A DNA stretch of 20,851 nucleotides from JABMPO01 sp964539785. Its GTDB lineage: Bacteria; Fidelibacterota; Marinisomatia; Marinisomatales; TCS56. The notes under the pieces were generated by a model. That model did no database searches. It was not told the origin of the DNA and saw only the letters and a program-made list of their open reading frames with translations. The stretch covers positions 1-20,851 of the forward strand of contig CAZIJQ010000048.1 of the NCBI GenBank assembly GCA_964539785.1, written 5' to 3'. Shown one piece after another: positions 1 to 7,623 of this stretch. Position numbers and translations under genes: made by a program. The first letter of the stretch is position 1, and each line of letters opens with the position of its first letter.

Positions 1-59
1 TTATTTTACCAAAAATCGTCATTTACGCTGCCAGATTAAGCCGTCCGGTGGAGTGGGGG

Positions 60-2006
60 TTATGTAGCAACTTCTGGCTCATTCGCTTCGATTGCTATTG
101 GTTTTAGGTCATCATAAAATTGTGCATAACTAACAATCATATATGGAAACAACCACAAGAACCCAATACCAAGTGTTAAAATGCACAACAGACCCCAGCC
201 AAAGAAACGAAACCCCAAACAAAATAATTTCCATTTATTACCACGCATCATTTCTTTGCTTTTTGAAATTGCTTCTAACGGACCAATTGAATCATTTTCA
301 GCAATAATATAATAAGTCATTGAATAGGACAATGCTGCGATGATACCCGGAATAATCAAAAGTATCGACCATAATATCACAAAAATAAATTGCAAGATAT
401 ATGCACCCAACCCAACACCGAACTTTTGAAAACCATCAAATATTTGCGATAGTTTTGCGTTTTGTTTTCGTGATAATGATAGTGCAAAAATTGCTAATCC
501 AATTGACATAGCACCCGAAATTAAAATGCCAATTATCCAGCCTGCAATTGGGATTAATTGAATTACCATCATAATTAACATAAAAACTACGGTCGTTCCA
601 ATCCCTAATCCCCATTTTCCCTTCAAAGAGTCTCTTGCTTGTGCCATAAGAACTCTATTTTCTGATGTTGATAGTATTATATCGGTCAGATAGACCAATA
701 TAATATTGGTGACGACCGAACACAGAATAAACCAGGTCCAGGCCAGACCGACCCATTTAAGAACAAACACGATCAGCAAACTGGCCACCAGTCCCACAAT
801 TAAACTTACCGGTTTGAATTGGCGCTCCATTTTACTCAATATGAAAAGCCCCAGCAGCCCGCCATAAGTAAAGGATGCAATCTGCAACCCTACTACCACA
901 ATCGCTTCATTGCCTTCATCGAATACCAAGGCGATGCCAATCAAGATAATTGCCCAGAATAAACTGGCATAGCGGGATAGCTTAATCGATTGATTCTTTT
1001 TAAACCAGTCCATTATTGTTGAGCTGGCAAGTGAATTAATACTGGAACTTAAGGTGCTCATTGCTGATGACAGAACGCCTGCCAGCAATAGACCTTTCAA
1101 GCCAACTGGCAGATAGGTGGAAATAAAGGTAGGGAATTCTCGATCCTTGGCAAATTCGACACCGCTCAAATGGTAGTAAATTAACGATCCTGCGAACAGG
1201 AATATGGCGAATTGCAGGAACACGAATAAACCACTGCCGACCATGGCTTTTCGGGCAGAGGTTAGATCCTTAGTACCAAGCACCCGTTGAACCATCATAT
1301 AATCGACACCATGTGAAGCAAAAGACAGAAGCATCCCTCCTATTACCGCGCTGAGAAAAACATAGGGCTGGCTGAATAAATCCCAGCCCCAATGAACGAT
1401 TTGTATTTTACCTTCACCGGCAAGTTGACTGATTACTGTGGCGATCGGAACATCAATTTGCGAGAGGATAAAACCGATTGTCAATAGACCGCCAGCGAGA
1501 TACAGGATAAATTGGAAACTGTCGACCCATACCACGGTTTTGATTCCGCCTAAAATGGTATAGATCAAGGTTACAACACCGATTAGCATTACGGCTCCGA
1601 CCAAAGACCAACCAGTGATTATTTGAACAATGACCGCCACTGCCAGAAAGCGGATACCATCGGCTAATACACGCGTAATCAGAAATACACCAGAAGCCGT
1701 TTTTTGGATACCGACACCGAACCGATTACCCAGCACTTCATAAATTGATGTTATACCGGTCTTGAAATAGGCTGGCAAAAGAAATATGCTTACCAGGATT
1801 CGCCCCAGGATATACCCTAAAGCCAGTTGCAGGAAAAACCAGTCCTGCCGATAGGCCAATCCCGGGACAGAGATAAAGGTCAGTACCGATGTTTCGGTGG
1901 CCACAATCGAAAACATCGCCGCCACCCAGGGCAGGTTTCTGCCGGCCAGAAAATAGTCTTCGGAGGATTTATTAAAGCGGCTTTGCCAGATACCATAGCC
2001 GGCCAT
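60..2006 (-). CDS. SSS-family sodium/solute symporter fused to a C-terminal DUF975 membrane domain
   Basis: Inner-membrane protein of 648 residues from the ATG. Residues 1-445 look like a complete sodium:solute symporter (SSS): SEDYFLAGRNLPW near residues 15-27, a GGIK loop near 153-156, LSSAMSTLSSSINSLAS near 312-328 and about 13 hydrophobic segments if the upstream extension is counted. SSS proteins use the sodium gradient to import sugars, amino acids or similar solutes; the substrate here is unknown. Residues 452-640 are a second unit of about six hydrophobic segments whose start (LMAQARDSLKGKWGL) and later motifs (IIPGIIAALSYSM, SKEMMRGNKWKLF, LTLGIGFLW) match DUF975, a membrane family of unknown role usually encoded alone. 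The ATG sits inside the first membrane helix; the frame stays open upstream to a stop at 2112-2114 and encodes the missing part of helix 1, so the true start is probably near 2051 on a non-standard codon. Symporter assignment is firm, the fusion is clear in the sequence, the function of the tail is unknown. Confidence 0.88.
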   Translation of the reverse strand: MAGYGIWQSRFNKSSEDYFLAGRNLPWVAAMFSIVATETSVLTFISVPGLAYRQDWFFLQLALGYILGRILVSIFLLPAYFKTGITSIYEVLGNRFGVGIQKTASGVFLITRVLADGIRFLAVAVIVQIITGWSLVGAVMLIGVVTLIYTILGGIKTVVWVDSFQFILYLAGGLLTIGFILSQIDVPIATVISQLAGEGKIQIVHWGWDLFSQPYVFLSAVIGGMLLSFASHGVDYMMVQRVLGTKDLTSARKAMVGSGLFVFLQFAIFLFAGSLIYYHLSGVEFAKDREFPTFISTYLPVGLKGLLLAGVLSSAMSTLSSSINSLASSTIMDWFKKNQSIKLSRYASLFWAIILIGIALVFDEGNEAIVVVGLQIASFTYGGLLGLFILSKMERQFKPVSLIVGLVASLLIVFVLKWVGLAWTWFILCSVVTNIILVYLTDIILSTSENRVLMAQARDSLKGKWGLGIGTTVVFMLIMMVIQLIPIAGWIIGILISGAMSIGLAIFALSLSRKQNAKLSQIFDGFQKFGVGLGAYILQFIFVILWSILLIIPGIIAALSYSMTYYIIAENDSIGPLEAISKSKEMMRGNKWKLFCLGFRFFGWGLLCILTLGIGFLWLFPYMIVSYAQFYDDLKPIAIEANEPEVAT

Positions 2007-2048
2007 TGCAGCCAGGAAAAGTATGATTATGGTTGAGTCTATCCAGTG

Positions 2049-2062
2049 GATAACGACCCCCT
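2049..2062 (-). promoter_or_regulatory. Candidate ribosome binding site and AUC start for the SSS-DUF975 gene
   Basis: On the minus strand AGGGGG (2057-2062) is followed after 5 nt by ATC (2049-2051), in frame with the symporter. Starting there adds 15 residues (IHWIDSTIIILFLAA) that complete the first membrane helix. There is no ATG, GTG or TTG between the upstream stop (2112-2114) and the ATG at 2006, and that ATG has no Shine-Dalgarno sequence. AUC is a very rare initiator, so a mutated or misread start codon is an alternative. Confidence 0.4.
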
Positions 2063-2187
2063 GTTCAGTTGTGGTTGAAAAGAATATTGATGCGGAATTT
2101 ACATCCCTGAATTAGCAGAGATACATTCTTATTTGCTTACCATAGATCCCAATGCTGAAAGTATCTATCCCCCTGGTACCGGAGAGT

Positions 2188-2547
2188 CTATTCCATTTTT
2201 GCTTTAAATACGACTGTTGTCAGAATTTCGATCAGCAAACCATAAATGCCTCCGAGAATCGCGGTAGAAAAAAACATCATACTCTTGGAGAATTCCGGAT
2301 TTTCTGGTGCCATTAGTCCACTGAATGCCAGAGGTAAACTGAAGATTAGACCCATCACCAGACCATGGATCGACCAATGCCCTAGTTTCAGACAACTGAT
2401 GCCGATCGCAAAACCGATCAGTGTACGACTTAACAGAACCTGCCAGATTACTGGGCTGGCTACCTCTTCCCCACTGCTGAAAATAAAACTAAGGCAGATT
2501 CCGCCACAGATGACGCCACCGATTGTGGCAATAATTAATCGTTTCAT
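2188..2547 (-). CDS. Small integral membrane protein of unknown function
   Basis: 119 residues with about four hydrophobic segments (roughly residues 3-23, 32-54, 60-80 and 88-112) and very short loops. It has glycine-rich patches (IGGVICGGICLSF near the start, AILGGIYGLLIEI near the end). I do not recognise the family. The ATG at 2547 is well supported: GGGAGGT lies about 5 nt upstream on the minus strand. It sits between the GH9 gene (94 nt upstream) and the SSS-DUF975 gene, in the same direction, and so may be co-transcribed with them. There is no visible catalytic motif. Confidence 0.7.
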   Translation of the reverse strand: MKRLIIATIGGVICGGICLSFIFSSGEEVASPVIWQVLLSRTLIGFAIGISCLKLGHWSIHGLVMGLIFSLPLAFSGLMAPENPEFSKSMMFFSTAILGGIYGLLIEILTTVVFKAKME

Positions 2548-2641
2548 AATGACCTCCCGATTTATGTTAATCCCGGATATAAATTAGCATCACCAATCGG
2601 CAATCCGCAAGTTTGAGGAAAATTCCAGTCGTCCAATAAGA

Positions 2642-4450
2642 TTATTCTGCAGCCATGAAAGTAAGAAAGAACAATGCTTCTGCCGTCCCATCCAGGGTGG
2701 GTTCGTTGGTGGAATAATCCCAGATATCATCGTGGAATACCACTAGATCCGACTGGAAAGCGGCATAAGGATCCGGTCGCGACAGACGTATTCCCTTCAA
2801 TGATTTAAAGATCGCTGTGTAAACCGGGCCGTCATTCAAGCCGCCATCAAGGGGCTGATCCCATTCCAGGGTGACTGCCGTGTGGGGATACAACGGTGTA
2901 ACTCCCCCTGTTGAGGGTATACCCACAAACTGACTGACCCCCCAGGGATTCCGCCCCAGCAACCAGTCCCGGTGATTTAACATTAGTTGATGATAGGTTT
3001 GATCAGCACTCATTTTTTCATATAAAAGCACCTGGTTAACAAATGCCGAAGCCAGGTTATTCGAGCACCAGATAAATGGAATCCCGATTCCATAAGCAAA
3101 GGATTCAGCTTTTCGCGATACCTTTTCAATAGCTGCACGGTAGTATTCAATTAACGTATCTTGAAAAGCGGGATTTACTTGGTTAAATAAAGCATAATGC
3201 CCCATATTCGTGAAAGGATAGAATTCATAGTGGCGGGCTGTATCAGCTCCCATCCAGGGGTCAACCCCTGCCAGGCGGGCAAATTGCTTTGCCTCACCAA
3301 GATAGCTGGAGGTGCCGGTAGCACGGTATAGCTCGGCTGCGCCCCACTCCATATCATCAGCCCAGGTCACTTCATGGTAGCGATAGGGTGCCCGGCAGGG
3401 CGTGCCTTCCTGACAACCCTTCTGCCGGAGTCCCATATCGTAAACTTCCTGCCCAGCCTGGAGACATCGTTGCGCAAATTCCGGATCGTGTAAATCATTC
3501 AGCCAGATATCATGTGCCATTGCCATTGCTGCGGCATAGCGGCCAGCCAAATTGGCAATACCCGTGGATGTATTCTGATATTTGCCCAATCCCTGTGGTT
3601 GACCGGTAGCATAGTATACCACCCGATAGCTGCCGGGTCCCCAGCCATAATTGGCCGAATCAGCAAAAGGCAGCTTGAAACCAATATGATCGCGATCATC
3701 GGCAACCTGGTGAAATAATTGGTCAGGTTCCGGGTGCATTTTCAACATCCAGTCCAGACCCCATTTGGCCTCATCCAGGATATCCGGTATTCCATTTGTT
3801 CCCGCCTGCCCCAAATCATTGACCTGATCCACAAAAATCGATTTATTTTCGCGATATGCCAGCAACAAGCGACAAACCGTATTACCCGAGGTCATCAAAT
3901 ATCTTAAATGGTCGCCGGCATCATGCCACCCTCCGGAAACATCAATATAGGTGCTATCGGCCATTGGTCCATACATTGTTTTTCCATCATGCTGGTGGCA
4001 GTATTTATCAAAAAAAGGATTATACCCACAACGCTGTTGACGAATATAGCCTAAACAGATTTCGTGGGCTTCGGCATAAGCCTTATCACTAATTGTGAAT
4101 GGCAGTGATTCTGCTGCAGAATTTTCAATTTTCAGCTTATAACGACCAGTTTGAACCTTACTGGAAAAATCCAGAGCATAATGGTAACTGAAATTCCCGT
4201 GTTCACCAACATTGCTTCCGATTTTGGTCGGGCCCCATACTGCCTTATTGGTTTCGATATCAACCAGATAAAACTGGTAATCTTCCAGAGAAATATCAGC
4301 AAAAACCAATCCCTGTTTCGGCTCATTCGGCAAATATCCGACCTGATTCAAGCGAATGAAGATGCTATCTGTCTGTGGCAAATTTTGAGCTGGTATGATT
4401 GAATAACCAGTGAGAATAATTATGCAAAAAATAAATGATTTCTTATCCAT
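2642..4450 (-). CDS. Secreted glycoside hydrolase family 9 with N-terminal Ig-like domain
   Basis: 602 residues. A signal peptide is visible at 1-21 (hydrophobic core FIFCIIILTGYSII, then PAQ), so the enzyme is exported. Residues 27-120 (IRLNQVGYLPNEPK onward) form the CelD-type N-terminal Ig-like domain; about 125-600 is the (alpha/alpha)6 GH9 catalytic domain. DVSGGWHDAGDH at 170-181 supplies the two catalytic-site aspartates (177, 180), and the C-terminal STNEPTLDG provides the likely acid Glu583. DDMEWGAAELYRATG is another family hallmark. GH9 is an inverting family with mostly endoglucanases, but it also holds exo-beta-D-glucosaminidases. The neighbours (NodB-like deacetylase, AnmK, NagX) make a glucosamine-containing substrate plausible, though this is inference. 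GAGGAT precedes the ATG at a good distance. No carbohydrate-binding module or sorting tail is visible. Confidence 0.92.
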   Translation of the reverse strand: MDKKSFIFCIIILTGYSIIPAQNLPQTDSIFIRLNQVGYLPNEPKQGLVFADISLEDYQFYLVDIETNKAVWGPTKIGSNVGEHGNFSYHYALDFSSKVQTGRYKLKIENSAAESLPFTISDKAYAEAHEICLGYIRQQRCGYNPFFDKYCHQHDGKTMYGPMADSTYIDVSGGWHDAGDHLRYLMTSGNTVCRLLLAYRENKSIFVDQVNDLGQAGTNGIPDILDEAKWGLDWMLKMHPEPDQLFHQVADDRDHIGFKLPFADSANYGWGPGSYRVVYYATGQPQGLGKYQNTSTGIANLAGRYAAAMAMAHDIWLNDLHDPEFAQRCLQAGQEVYDMGLRQKGCQEGTPCRAPYRYHEVTWADDMEWGAAELYRATGTSSYLGEAKQFARLAGVDPWMGADTARHYEFYPFTNMGHYALFNQVNPAFQDTLIEYYRAAIEKVSRKAESFAYGIGIPFIWCSNNLASAFVNQVLLYEKMSADQTYHQLMLNHRDWLLGRNPWGVSQFVGIPSTGGVTPLYPHTAVTLEWDQPLDGGLNDGPVYTAIFKSLKGIRLSRPDPYAAFQSDLVVFHDDIWDYSTNEPTLDGTAEALFFLTFMAAE

Positions 4451-4488
4451 TTTATCCTCGATTTCGTGATTAATAAATATAATTAGTG

Positions 4489-5307
4489 TTATTCATTCGA
4501 CAGTATCTGATCAATTCGACGAAATTGATAGCCTTTGGTATATAGAAGCTCAATTAATTGTTCCAACCGATAATAAAATTTATCGACCCGGTCCGGGTGG
4601 GTACCAATATGGATCAGGAGAAGAAAACCATTGAGACCGCGAGCTGTGTTTTGTTCATAATTCACAATACTATCCCAAATAATATCCGAACTGCGATAAT
4701 TATTCATTGAAGGTATTGTGTAGTCAGCATTAGATAAAGTACCAGGAGTAAAATTGAACAATACCCAACCCTGCGTTCGTGCCCAGACTGCAATTGTATC
4801 GTTATACCATTCAAACGGTGGAATGAAATAGCGAACTGCAGGGGATTTAATTTTCATTTTCTCCATTACGGCATAATTGGCAACCATATCGCTGAAGAAT
4901 TCATCTCTGGTGACTAATAATGAATCACGATTCTCCCAGGCACAGTACAACAGATGCTGATCGGAGTGCGGACCAAGATAATGACCATCAGTTGATAATC
5001 GCCGGATCAAATTTAAATTATCCGGATTATGATAAAAATTACCGGTAAAAAAGAAACCGGCCTGGATATCATGGTTCTTCAATACATTAGCGATATGTTC
5101 CCCACCATCGGCGAAATCGCCACCGGTAAATATCAAGGCAATTTCTTTTTTAGTCGAATCGGCCCGGATTATTCCACCATGGGCGTAAATTAAATGAGGT
5201 TTGCGCTCAAACTGATTACCACTAGTACCGGTAATGAATATAGCTGAAAGGGCGACAATAAGATATTGGTAGCGGAAGAAAACCCGGCAGTGCACGGTCT
5301 GCTTCAA
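4489..5307 (-). CDS. Divergent NodB-type polysaccharide deacetylase (carbohydrate esterase 4-like)
   Basis: 272 residues. A hydrophobic N-terminal segment (about 14-28, YLIVALSAIFITGTSG) points to export or a membrane anchor. The NodB order is recognisable: LIFTGGDFADGG (59-69) where the family has TFDDG, then GFFFTG (84-89), metal-site HSDQH (114-118), RYFIPPFEW (159-167) in place of RxRPPxG, and LLLIHIG (230-236) with the late His233. Such enzymes remove N- or O-acetyl groups from chitin-, peptidoglycan- or xylan-like chains using a divalent metal. The usual Asp-Asp pair is altered to Gly-Gly-Asp with a nearby Asp67, so the metal site must be rearranged. The start is TTG (5305-5307), overlapping the AnmK stop in TTGA, which indicates translational coupling; AGGG lies about 13 nt upstream. 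Probably acts before or together with the GH9 enzyme encoded just downstream. Confidence 0.82.
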   Translation of the reverse strand: MKQTVHCRVFFRYQYLIVALSAIFITGTSGNQFERKPHLIYAHGGIIRADSTKKEIALIFTGGDFADGGEHIANVLKNHDIQAGFFFTGNFYHNPDNLNLIRRLSTDGHYLGPHSDQHLLYCAWENRDSLLVTRDEFFSDMVANYAVMEKMKIKSPAVRYFIPPFEWYNDTIAVWARTQGWVLFNFTPGTLSNADYTIPSMNNYRSSDIIWDSIVNYEQNTARGLNGFLLLIHIGTHPDRVDKFYYRLEQLIELLYTKGYQFRRIDQILSNE

Positions 5308-6452
5308 ATTGTCAATTTCCCTAAAATTACCGATCTTTCCGCCCCGGTAACAGAGGGCAGATTACCAGGAATACCCTTAATAAACGCAACAGCCAGCACT
5401 GCAAATCCCAACGCCTCCTTGGCATCGGGATCAACAGCAAAATCCGTACTGGTAACAGTTTTCTGGTCGGAAAATAATTTAGCCAGTTGCTGCATTACTG
5501 GTCGGTGATGCACTCCACCGCCACCAACAATCAGATAATCAGATTTATACTGCTGCAGAAATGACCGGCAGTTGCGGTAAATACTTTTAGCGGTAAAAAC
5601 CGCCAGAGTTGCCAACCGGTCTTCAATTGGTAAATGCGCAAGTTGACAATTGTGAGCTTCCAGCCATTCCGTTCCATATTGATCACGTCCGGTCGATTTT
5701 GGTGGAGCTTTCGTTATGAAATCATCACGAAGCCATTCGGCAACCAATTGTGAATCTGGTTTTCCCTTCCCGGCCAGTTTTCCATCCTGATCGTATTTTT
5801 CTCCAGTTGCCAGTTTGTATGCTTCATCCAGCAGAGCCATCCCGGGACCGGTATCAAAACCCTGCACGTCACCCTGTACGTGGGGTGGTAACAGCGTCAC
5901 ATTTGCCACTCCACCGATATTCAAAACGATCCGGGCATTATTTTGCTTTCGGAAGAGCCATTCATCGACTCGTGGAATCAATGGCGCACCGGTACCACCG
6001 GCAGCAATATCGGCTGCCCGGAAATCATATATAACCGGAACTCCAAATGCCTGGGCCAGATAAGTTGGGTCACCGATCTGAAGTGTTGAATGTCCGCTGA
6101 TATGATGCAGGGTCTGGCCGTGGCTGCCGATCAAGTCAATATTTGAAATGTGGTTGGAATTCAACTCTTGCATCACGCAATCAGCATACCATTTACCCAG
6201 TTCATAATTCAGGGAACAGACCTGAGCCGTCGTTCCACCTAATGTAGCGTGAATTTTATCCCGGATATCTTCGTCAAAAGGAATTGAATTAAAATGAACG
6301 ATTTCGAAATCCAGCTTCGTTTCAGAAAGATCAATATCGGCAACACAGATATCCAGCCCATCCATGGATGTCCCGGACATTAAGCCTACCACCCGTAAAC
6401 GGGATTTGTCGATCAATTCATTAAATTTTTCACCAGGATTCATGGCATTCAC
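5304..6452 (-). CDS. anmK: 1,6-anhydro-N-acetylmuramic acid kinase
   Basis: 382 residues, slightly longer than the usual 365-375. It phosphorylates 1,6-anhydro-MurNAc with ring opening to give MurNAc-6-phosphate in the cytosol, a key step in recycling lytic-transglycosylase products. The N-terminal phosphate loop VVGLMSGTSMDGLDI (21-35) is diagnostic. GSHGQTLHH, the catalytic-region motif DFRAADIAAGGTGAPL, NIGGVANVT, GFDTGPGMALLDE and GGGGVHHRPVMQQL follow in the family order. No signal peptide. The start is taken as GTG at 6452, with ATG at 6443 as the alternative; neither has a Shine-Dalgarno site, apparently because the RAYT gene ends only 4 nt upstream. The MurQ etherase that would use its product is not in this window. 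Confidence 0.95.
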   Translation of the reverse strand: MNAMNPGEKFNELIDKSRLRVVGLMSGTSMDGLDICVADIDLSETKLDFEIVHFNSIPFDEDIRDKIHATLGGTTAQVCSLNYELGKWYADCVMQELNSNHISNIDLIGSHGQTLHHISGHSTLQIGDPTYLAQAFGVPVIYDFRAADIAAGGTGAPLIPRVDEWLFRKQNNARIVLNIGGVANVTLLPPHVQGDVQGFDTGPGMALLDEAYKLATGEKYDQDGKLAGKGKPDSQLVAEWLRDDFITKAPPKSTGRDQYGTEWLEAHNCQLAHLPIEDRLATLAVFTAKSIYRNCRSFLQQYKSDYLIVGGGGVHHRPVMQQLAKLFSDQKTVTSTDFAVDPDAKEALGFAVLAVAFIKGIPGNLPSVTGAERSVILGKLTI

Positions 6453-6456
6453 AATT

Positions 6457-7029
6457 TTAAGATGAGTGGTTGCGATCGGACAGGTAGCTTTTTAGGCTAG
6501 TTACACGCAATTCGCTCGCCTGATTTATTATACGATTTGAATTTTCTTCATCATTAGCCCAATTAATCGGATTATTTATTATATATTCACGAATCTTATT
6601 CAATGATTCATCATTTCGGATTATATGATCATAGAATGATCGTTGCCAGGAAAAATCAGATAATCCATTTTGGTGTATCAATTTAGAAGATGTTGTCTTG
6701 AATGCACCTATCAATGATGACAATGATTTAATGTGGTTTGTAGGGACAGGTCGTGACCTGTCCGAATCATCGATAATCAATATCCCATGTACATGATTAG
6801 ACATGACAACATATTCGTCTAATTTAACATATGAATATTGTTTTGCCAGCCATTGCCATTGTTGTTCCACAATTTGTCCATGATAATTTAATATCATTTG
6901 GTTATCATCGATTTTCCCAAAATATTCTTTTCGGTTAGCTGTACAGATGGTCACAAAATAATAATTTGATTGAGAATAATCGTATCCTTCCAAACGATTC
7001 CGTGTTTTTCTGGTTAATTTTTTTGTCAT
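6457..7029 (-). CDS. REP-associated tyrosine transposase (Y1/HUH family, RAYT-like)
   Basis: About 190 residues from the ATG at 7029 (MTKKLTRKTRNRLEG). The HUH motif is visible as MSNHVHGILII, and the catalytic tyrosine is likely in the REYIINNPINW helix. This is the single-stranded DNA nuclease family that nicks and rejoins DNA at hairpins and is linked to spread of REP-type palindromes. A longer frame opens at GTG 7056, but that codon lies inside the palindrome at 7045-7070, so ATG 7029 is preferred although no Shine-Dalgarno is visible. A second copy of the palindrome is embedded in frame and encodes DRSRPVPT in a loop shortly after the HUH motif. The gene interrupts the run from the GNAT gene to anmK in the same orientation, ending 4 nt before anmK. 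Confidence 0.85.
   Translation of the reverse strand: MTKKLTRKTRNRLEGYDYSQSNYYFVTICTANRKEYFGKIDDNQMILNYHGQIVEQQWQWLAKQYSYVKLDEYVVMSNHVHGILIIDDSDRSRPVPTNHIKSLSSLIGAFKTTSSKLIHQNGLSDFSWQRSFYDHIIRNDESLNKIREYIINNPINWANDEENSNRIINQASELRVTSLKSYLSDRNHSS
6477..6485. repeat. Half-site of the RAYT palindrome
   Basis: CGGACAGGT matches one arm of the palindrome at 7045-7070, in the same orientation, near the 3' end of the transposase gene. At nine bases it could be chance, but the position mirrors the full copy at the other end of the gene. Confidence 0.35.
6739..6764. repeat. REP-like palindrome inside the RAYT coding sequence
   Basis: The core GGACAGGTCGTGACCTGTCC (6744-6763) has 9-bp perfect arms around a GT centre, preceded by TGTAG. 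The whole 26 bp is identical, as reverse complement, to 7045-7070. It lies in the open reading frame of the transposase and is translated as part of DRSRPVPT, so it was accommodated without breaking the gene. Confidence 0.9.
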
Positions 7030-7044
7030 TTTATTTTTTTGTGG

Positions 7045-7070
7045 CGGACAGGTCACGACCTGTCCCTACA
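7045..7070. repeat. REP-like palindrome at the 5' side of the RAYT gene
   Basis: 26 bp, the exact inverse of 6739-6764, with the core palindrome at 7046-7065. It lies 16 bp upstream of the preferred ATG of the transposase. In RAYT systems such flanking palindromes are the usual substrate of the encoded nuclease. Confidence 0.9.
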
Positions 7071-7104
7071 TTTTAATTAATTTTTTCATATGCCAGCATA
7101 CAAT

Positions 7105-7617
7105 TCAGCGCACCAAGGCAAATATTTCCTGATCCAGAAACTGACCATCTTTATAGGCGCTTTTTCGGCTGGTACCTTCAAGGTCAAATCCGCATTTACG
7201 TAATACTGCAATCGATGCCTGATTTGCTGCAAAGGGTTCGGCAAAAATTCGTGTCAGATTAAATTCAGTAAAGGCCCAATCGCAAACCAGGCAGACCGCT
7301 TTGGTCATTATTCCGCGATTCCAGTATGATTCGGCCAGCCAATAACCGATTTCAGCGCTAAATCGGTGGATGTCCTGCCTGAGTACCAGACCAATACCGC
7401 CGATTACTTCAATATTGGTCGCAATTGCAAATGAAGTCGAGGGTTTTAAGGCGTTGGTGCGCTCGATAAATGCTTCTGCATCTTTTTCACTGTAGGGATG
7501 GGGAAAGCCATCACGTAAATTCATTGCGATGTTGCGGTTATTGGCAATTTTTGCCAGAGCTGGGACATCCGATTGTTGCCAGTCCCGGATTCGATATTGA
7601 TCGAATATTATATTCAA
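7105..7617 (-). CDS. GNAT-family N-acetyltransferase (RimJ/RimL type)
   Basis: 170 residues, a normal length for the Acetyltransf_3 / RimJ-RimL group. The N terminus FDQYRIRDWQQSDVPALAKI has the typical RxW..D beta1-alpha1 pattern. EIGYWLAESYWNRGIMTKAV contains the acetyl-CoA-binding region (W-N-R-G-I-M/T), and NQASIAVLRKCGFDLEGTSR is the late family motif. It would transfer acetyl from acetyl-CoA to an amine in the cytosol: a protein N-terminus, an amino sugar or a small molecule. The acceptor cannot be read from the sequence; an amino-sugar role would fit the neighbours but is speculative. Start TTG at 7615-7617, only 6 nt after the stop of the SSS gene, so it is probably co-translated with it. 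Confidence 0.88.
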   Translation of the reverse strand: MNIIFDQYRIRDWQQSDVPALAKIANNRNIAMNLRDGFPHPYSEKDAEAFIERTNALKPSTSFAIATNIEVIGGIGLVLRQDIHRFSAEIGYWLAESYWNRGIMTKAVCLVCDWAFTEFNLTRIFAEPFAANQASIAVLRKCGFDLEGTSRKSAYKDGQFLDQEIFALVR

Positions 7618-7623
7618 TGGTAT

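Noticed and set aside
1..59. Terminator after the SSS-DUF975 gene
   Set aside because: No stem-loop with a following T-run on the minus strand could be seen in this short stretch.
7030..7056. N-terminal extension of the transposase from GTG 7056
   Set aside because: That start lies inside the flanking palindrome; family members usually begin with MTKK or similar, matching ATG 7029.
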